A stretch of 12,202 bases of DNA from positions 3,934-16,135 of the forward strand of contig JAJOLG010000005.1 of the NCBI GenBank assembly GCA_021129445.1, in the 5' to 3' direction. The position numbers and the translations under genes were made by a program. This stretch comes from Candidatus Altimarinota bacterium. Lineage in GTDB: Bacteria > Patescibacteriota > Gracilibacteria > GCA-2401425 > JAJOLG01. How positions within the stretch are numbered: position 1 is the first letter of the stretch; each line of letters starts with the position of its first letter. Below the pieces are notes generated by a model. That model was not told the DNA's origin, ran no database searches, and saw only the letters and a list, made by a program, of their open reading frames with translations. Below are positions 8,258-12,202 of this stretch, piece by piece.

Positions 8258-8286
8258 TAAAAAAACACTTTTTATAAAAAAGTGTT
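8258..8286 (-). terminator. Terminator of trpS
   Basis: AACACTTTTT (8264-8273) pairs with AAAAAGTGTT (8277-8286) around a 3-base loop. Read on the minus strand, a run of T follows the stem down to 8258. It lies about 20 bases after the trpS stop and directly abuts the promoter of the next gene, separating the two transcripts. Confidence 0.87.
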
Positions 8287-8306
8287 GTTATTTTATATAA
8301 AATATT

Positions 8307-9314
8307 TTATTTTATTCAAATTCTCCTTCTAGCTTTTTCCAAAACCTTCATCGCGTTCCATTTCATCTTTTTCGCTCAAATTTCTCTAATTTCAGCCAAA
8401 AAATTTTTATCTTTTTTATATTTTTCTTCCAATTCCTCTCTTTTTTTCCACATTGGTCAAAAATATTTTTTCATATTTTCAAAAAGTGCTTTTTTTGCAT
8501 CTCAATATCAATAATTTCATTTTAAGTAATTTTGTCTCATTTTTTCAATTTCTTCTTCATTTGAAACCAATTTATAAAGTGCAAAAATATTACATTTATC
8601 AGGATTTTTTGGTTCTTCAACGGTTTTTGAATCGGTAGAAATTGACATAATTTTTTTCTTAATTTCATTTTCTGTTCAAAAAAGCGGAATTGTATTTCAA
8701 TAAGATTTTGACATTTTTTGTCAATCTAATCACGGAATTGTTTTTAATTCTTCTTGAATTTTTGCTTCTGGAATTGTAAAAACTTCATTTCACTCTTCGC
8801 AAAATGTATAATTAAATTTTTTTGCAATATCTCTTGTAATCTCTAAATGTTGAATTTGATCCTTTCAAACTGGCACTTTATCGGCTTTTACGATTAAAAT
8901 ATCAGCTGCCATTAAAACTGGATATGAAAAAAGTGCATGGTTTGGTGACACTCAATTTGCAATTTTATCTTTATAAGAATGTGCTTGTCAAAGCATTCAT
9001 ATTCATGTAATTGATGATAAATACCAATAAAGTTCGGTTACTTCTGGAATATCAGACTGGACATATAAAATCACTTTTTCAGGATCTAATCAAACTGCCA
9101 AATAATCCAAGATTGTATTTTTCACATTTTCACGCAAAATTTTTGCATCTCATGGTTTATTTAAAGAAGTTAAAGAATGCAAATCTGCAATCATCATAAA
9201 AATTTCATCTCAATCTTTTTTAGAATTTTGAGCATCGACCATTTGTTTCATTGCTCAGAAATAATTTCAAATATGCAATTTTCATGATGCTTGAATTCAA
9301 GTTAAAGTTCTCAT
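8307..9314 (-). CDS. trpS: Tryptophanyl-tRNA synthetase
   Basis: A 335-residue class I aminoacyl-tRNA synthetase that charges tRNA-Trp with tryptophan using ATP. It has the usual length for bacterial TrpS. The sequence opens MRTLTGIQASGKLHIGNYFG, containing the HIGH-type motif (HIGN at 14-17). DQIQHLEITRDIA (152-164) is typical of TrpS. LDGQKMSKSYGN (196-207) holds the KMSKS loop at 200-204. It is a compact enzyme without extra domains. Its genuine tryptophans are TGG and its motif glycines are TGA, as expected where UGA means Gly and only UGG is charged with Trp. The ATG at 9314 gives the family N-terminus. A terminator follows. No Shine-Dalgarno site is visible. Confidence 0.97.
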
Positions 9315-9382
9315 TTTTTAAAAATTATTTTATTTTTTTTATGATAAAAAATTTTTTTTAATAATAAAAATTTTTTTTAATT

Positions 9383-9414
9383 AAAAAAATCTCAGAAATT
9401 TTTTTCTGAGATTT
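9383..9414 (-). terminator. Terminator of the gene at 9433-10350
   Basis: AAATCTCAGAAA (9387-9398) pairs with TTTCTGAGATTT (9403-9414) around a 4-base loop. On the minus strand a run of T follows (9383-9389). It lies 19 bases after the stop of the upstream minus-strand gene and about 70 bases before the trpS start. Confidence 0.9.
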
Positions 9415-9432
9415 GTGATTGTTTTTAATTTT

Positions 9433-10350
9433 TTATCTTATTCTTATATAAGATTGTTTTCATGATTTTGATGTATTTCTGATCCAAGAACAAATTTTTT
9501 GTCAGAAATCATTATAAACTGCGAATAATTCTTGACTTACATTTGATGGATTTTCTTCATCGTATTTTGTAATTACCCTTATAACTTGTGATCATAAAAT
9601 ATTTTTTTCTTCTTTTAAGGAGTCAATTTTTTTCTTGATTTCTGCTGGACAATTTTCATATTTTTCATCTTCACAATATGCTCTTTGATAAGATGTAATT
9701 ATTGCTTTTTCTCTTTTTCATAAAAAACCTTTTTTAATATAGTCATCAGGGCAATAATGTATAACTTTTGCTTTTAATGTTTCATTATCTCAATTATACA
9801 TTTCTAAAAGTGATTTTGATTGTCAAATTAAATACGGCAATCAATGTTTTCATAATCGTTTATTATATGCTAAATCCATTGCAGATAAAATTATCATTTC
9901 ATTGAATTTTTTTCATCATCATTGTTGAGAAACATTTTTATTTTCACATTTTTCACAAACTGGGCATTCTTTTTGTACTAATTCTTCACCAGTTCAAGTT
10001 CAAACTTTACTAGATTTTTTTACTACTTTTACTCATTCTGTTGAAATTGCATCTTCAGAAATTCACGAGTAGGCTGCTTCTAAATCAGCTTTTAAGGATA
10101 TTATTTCTTCATCTTTTTTTACTAAATTTTCATTACAAGTTTGAATTGCACCAGATTGAGATTTAATTGTCTCATCTTTTTTTTCGATACTTGCCTTTGC
10201 TTTTTTCAGAGTTTTTAAAGCTTTGTCAATTTTTTGATCTTTTTCTTGTATTAATGTTGTTAAATCTTGGGTTATGTAAAAATAACCAGCTGGTCATCAA
10301 ATTAACAAGATTACTGTTAAAAAAATTGCATAAATTTTTGTTTGGTTCAT
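9433..10350 (-). CDS. Membrane-anchored coiled-coil protein with a Cys cluster, unknown function
   Basis: A 305-residue protein I do not recognise. It has a short N-terminus and one hydrophobic segment (about 6-26) containing a Gly-Gly-Pro, then a coiled-coil stretch (about 28-95). A Gly/Ser/Thr linker leads to a Cys-x2-Cys-x2-Cys cluster (residues 129, 132 and 135). A tandem-UGA triple glycine follows (144-146), then a more globular part (about 148-305). The protein has eight cysteines (72, 129, 132, 135, 200, 226, 234, 287), many for this genome's proteins. They could bind a metal or form disulfides outside the membrane. The single N-terminal segment without a lipobox suggests an anchored protein facing outward. 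It shares the TM-plus-coiled-coil plan with the gene at 6720-8219 but not its C-terminal domain. It is transcribed alone, with its own terminator. Confidence 0.8.
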
Positions 10351-10491
10351 ATTTTTATTAAATTATTTTTTATTTTTATATTATTTTTTCTTTTTTTTTC
10401 ATTAAAAATGAATTGTAAAAAAAATTTTTTATTTTATTATAAATTTTTTTTCCAAAAAATAAATTTATTTTCAAGATAAATTGAAAAAAAT

Positions 10492-10519
10492 TTGACTAAA
10501 ATTTTTTTTTTTCTATTTT
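10492..10519 (+). promoter_or_regulatory. Candidate promoter of infC-rpmI-rplT
   Basis: TTGACT (10492-10497), a 16-base spacer and TATTTT (10514-10519) form the same arrangement as the rplJ promoter candidate. It predicts a leader of about 30 bases before the infC start. The rest of the divergent gap 10351-10491 is A/T runs with no clear signal for the minus-strand gene. Confidence 0.45.
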
Positions 10520-10556
10520 TTTCTGGCAATTATTAATTTTTTTAATTTAATTTTTT

Positions 10557-11105
10557 TTGGCAAAGTTTAGAAAAAGAGCAAAAGGTAGGTATTTACAAAA
10601 AAATGCCTGTAATGAGGAAATAAAATTTCCAAAAATCAAAATCATTTTACCAGAAGAATGATGAGTTAAAGAGGTGTCTAGCAAAGAATGATTGCAAATT
10701 GCAGAAGAACATTGATTAGATTTAGTTTTAATTTCAGAAAATTCAAATCCGCCACTTTGTAAAATTGTGGATTACTGAAAATTTCTTTATGATTTGAAGA
10801 AAAAAGAAAATAAGAAAAATAAAACTCAAAATAAAACTGAAATTAAATGAATTAGACTTTCTTTGAATATCTGAGAACATGATTTTAATCTAAAAGTTAA
10901 GCAGGCAATTTGATTTTTAGAAGATAAAAATAAACTAAAAGTTGAAATTAGATTTAGATGAAGGGAGATGGCTTATCAAGATATGTGAGTTGAGAGAATG
11001 AAGGAATTTGCGGAAGCATTAAAAGATTTTTGAAAAATTGACCAAGAGCCAAAATTAAATTGAAGAAAAATTTTTATGTCGATTACGCCGATAAAAAAGA
11101 AATAA
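10557..11105 (+). CDS. infC: Translation initiation factor IF-3
   Basis: A 182-residue IF-3, which binds the 30S subunit, keeps 50S away and checks start-codon pairing. The N-domain shows NEEIKFPKIKII (19-30), LQIAEEHGLDLVLISENSNP (46-65), then CKIVDYGKFLYDLKKK (68-83), followed by a charged linker. The C-domain shows IGEHDFNLKVKQA (105-117) and VEIRFRGREMAYQDMG (129-144). The start is TTG at 10557: an in-frame TAA lies at 10548-10550, only TTT TTT lies between, and no in-frame ATG occurs before the conserved part. IF-3 genes of other bacteria often use rare starts (AUU in E. coli) so that IF-3 represses its own mRNA. No Shine-Dalgarno site is seen in the T-run leader. It is first in an operon with rpmI and rplT. 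Confidence 0.95.
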
Positions 11106-11131
11106 ATAAAAATTCAAAATAATTAAATATT

Positions 11132-11326
11132 ATGAAACAAAGAGTTAGATCAGCTGTAAAAAAAAGATTTTACAAAACAAAATGAGGAAAATGAAAAGTT
11201 ATGAGAGCAAAAGCAAATCATAGACATAGATTAATTCCAAAATCAAAAAGAATTAAGCAAATGTCTTGAAAAACACATTGTTTGGCTTCAATCACTCAAA
11301 ATAATACTTATTCAAAAGCACTTTAA
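11132..11326 (+). CDS. rpmI: 50S ribosomal protein L35
   Basis: A 64-residue, strongly basic protein in the standard infC-rpmI-rplT position, 26 bases after infC. L35 (bL35) is a small 50S subunit protein. The sequence is divergent but the pattern fits: AVKKRFYKTKGGKGKVMRAK (8-27) corresponds to the conserved AAKRFKVTGSGKIKR region, and ANHRHRLIPKSKRIKQMS (28-45) to the SHLLTKKSSKRKRRL region. The TGA-coded glycines at 22, 23 and 25 fall where the family has glycine. It was identified by both sequence and gene order. The start follows AAATATT with no Shine-Dalgarno site. Confidence 0.93.
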
Positions 11327-11361
11327 TTGTGTGTAAATTTCAAAAAAATAATTAATTTAAA

Positions 11362-11706
11362 ATGACTAGAGTAAAAACAGGTTTTGTCACTAGAAGAAGA
11401 CATAAAAAAGTAATCAAACAAGCAAAATGATTTAGATGGGGTAGATCTAAACTTTTTAAACTTGCAAAAAATGCAATTGCTAAATCTTGAATGAACGCAT
11501 ACAGAGATAGAAGAGTTAAAAAAAGAACTTTCAGAAGACTTTGGATTTCAAGAGTTTCTGCGTTTTTAAGAACAAGATGAGAAAAATATTCTACTTTTAT
11601 AAATAAAATGCAATTAAAAAATATTGTTGTAAATAGAAAAATGATGGCTGATTTAGCTGCGCAACATCCACATGCAATGGAAGAAATTGTAAAAAAAGTT
11701 GCATAA
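11362..11706 (+). CDS. rplT: 50S ribosomal protein L20
   Basis: A 114-residue basic protein of normal L20 length. L20 (bL20) is essential for early 50S assembly and in several bacteria represses its own operon. The hallmark segments are present: MTRVKTGFVTRRRHKKVIKQ (1-20), AKGFRWGRSKLFKLA (21-35), AYRDRRVKKRTFRRLWISRV (46-65) and NRKMMADLA (91-99). Both TGA (residues 23, 43, 73) and GGT (7, 27) are used for Gly. The last gene of the operon, it lies 35 bases after rpmI and is followed by a strong terminator. I saw no clear L20-binding pseudoknot in the spacers. Confidence 0.97.
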
Positions 11707-11721
11707 TTTTTTTACGAAGTT

Positions 11722-11748
11722 AAAAAAATCCCTTTCGGGGATTTTTTT
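11722..11748 (+). terminator. Terminator of infC-rpmI-rplT
   Basis: AAAAAAATCCC (11722-11732) pairs with GGGATTTTTTT (11738-11748) around the 5-base loop TTTCG. A T run closes it. It starts 16 bases after the rplT stop. Confidence 0.94.
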
Positions 11749-11810
11749 TATTGTGAATTGTGTTTTTATAAAAATTTTTTAGATAAAAAATTTTGTTTTT
11801 TAAAAAATAA

Positions 11811-11830
11811 TTTTTTAGATGTCTAAAAAA
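11811..11830. repeat. Inverted repeat upstream of the lipoprotein gene
   Basis: TTTTTTAGA (11811-11819) and TCTAAAAAA (11822-11830) form a 9-bp dyad with a 2-base centre, 50 bases before the lipoprotein ATG. A second copy of TTTTTTAGAT occurs at 11775-11784. It could be an operator, or simple A/T symmetry in the 174-base gap. Confidence 0.45.
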
Positions 11831-11880
11831 TATTTTATTTACTAAAAAAATATTTAAAAATAAAAAAATAATTTATAAAA

Positions 11881-12202
11881 ATGAAACAAATTTTCTTACT
11901 AATTTTAATTTTATCATCATTTTTTTTATCATCCTGTGTTGAAATACCAGAAAAAACATGAATTGAACCAATTTTTATTGAAGATAATTTAAAAAATATT
12001 TGAGATGTAGAAAAAATTTTAGATACTTGAATTTCTGAAAATGATGATTGAATTCAAAAAAATGAAGATGAAAATACAGAAACTAATACTTGAACTGCTA
12101 TTTTAAATTCACAATCTTGATCAGATTTGTGAACTTGAAAAATTTTAGATAATGAATCAAATCTTGATTTGTGAGAAAATTTAGATGATGAAGTAAAAAC
12201 TT
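11881..12202 (+). CDS. Acidic predicted lipoprotein, truncated by the window end
   Basis: The first 107 residues are visible. The N-terminus is a short lipoprotein signal: MKQ, a hydrophobic stretch (4-16), then Leu-Ser-Ser-Cys with the lipidated Cys at residue 19. The mature part is very rich in Asp, Glu, Asn, Thr and Gly and has few basic residues. It has short loosely repeated units such as ILDTGISEND and SGSDLGTGK and no fold I recognise. Such low-complexity acidic stretches usually act as flexible spacers on the cell surface, and a folded domain may follow beyond the window. Glycines in this part are TGA. It lies alone after the rplT terminator, so it has its own promoter. Confidence 0.82.

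Noticed and set aside
189-9314. UGA as tryptophan (Mycoplasma-type code 4).
   Set aside because: TGA falls at conserved glycines in L7/L12, DnaE and TrpS, while true Trp positions use TGG.
1-12202. tRNA genes, CRISPR arrays, insertion sequences, phage or toxin-antitoxin genes.
   Set aside because: No cloverleaf, regularly spaced repeat, transposase motif or paired terminal repeat was found on either strand by eye.

Overview
The window comes from a very AT-rich bacterial genome in which UGA is read as glycine (genetic code 25). This points to the Absconditabacteria (SR1) / Gracilibacteria (BD1-5/GN02) branch of the Patescibacteria (CPR). The evidence is internal. In rplL all 12 glycines, including the conserved ones of the C-terminal domain, are TGA. 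The DnaE motif GPGRGSGAGS and many TrpS glycines also use TGA, while tryptophan stays TGG. With UGA read as sense, nine full-length genes and one partial gene appear without frameshifts. Stops are TAA, except TAG for dnaE. I cannot decide between the two phyla from this window.

Layout. (1) 1-1280, plus strand: promoter, L10-type mRNA leader, rplJ (L10), rplL (L7/L12), terminator. rpoB does not follow. (2) 1687-2544, minus strand: an aspartoacylase/succinylglutamate desuccinylase-type M14 metalloenzyme. Upstream of it lie remnants of a decayed reading frame and a perfect palindrome. (3) 2954-6637, plus strand: dnaE, the replicative polymerase alpha subunit, with a degenerate PHP domain and an internal clamp-binding motif. 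(4) 6720-10350, minus strand: three genes in one direction, each followed by its own hairpin terminator. They are a membrane-anchored coiled-coil protein with a DUF4846-like domain, trpS (tryptophanyl-tRNA synthetase), and a membrane-anchored coiled-coil protein with a Cys cluster and unknown function. (5) 10492-11748, plus strand: the infC-rpmI-rplT operon (IF-3, L35, L20) with a candidate promoter and a strong terminator. infC appears to start at TTG. (6) 11881 to the end, plus strand: the start of a highly acidic predicted surface lipoprotein that runs off the window.

Most of the content is housekeeping: ribosome stalk, translation initiation, tRNA charging and replication. The accessory part is a small set of envelope proteins: two TM-plus-coiled-coil proteins and one lipoprotein. 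These are of interest because known relatives of this lineage live attached to other bacteria. Shine-Dalgarno sites are not evident in front of any gene. I found no tRNA, rRNA, CRISPR array, IS element or obvious defence system.
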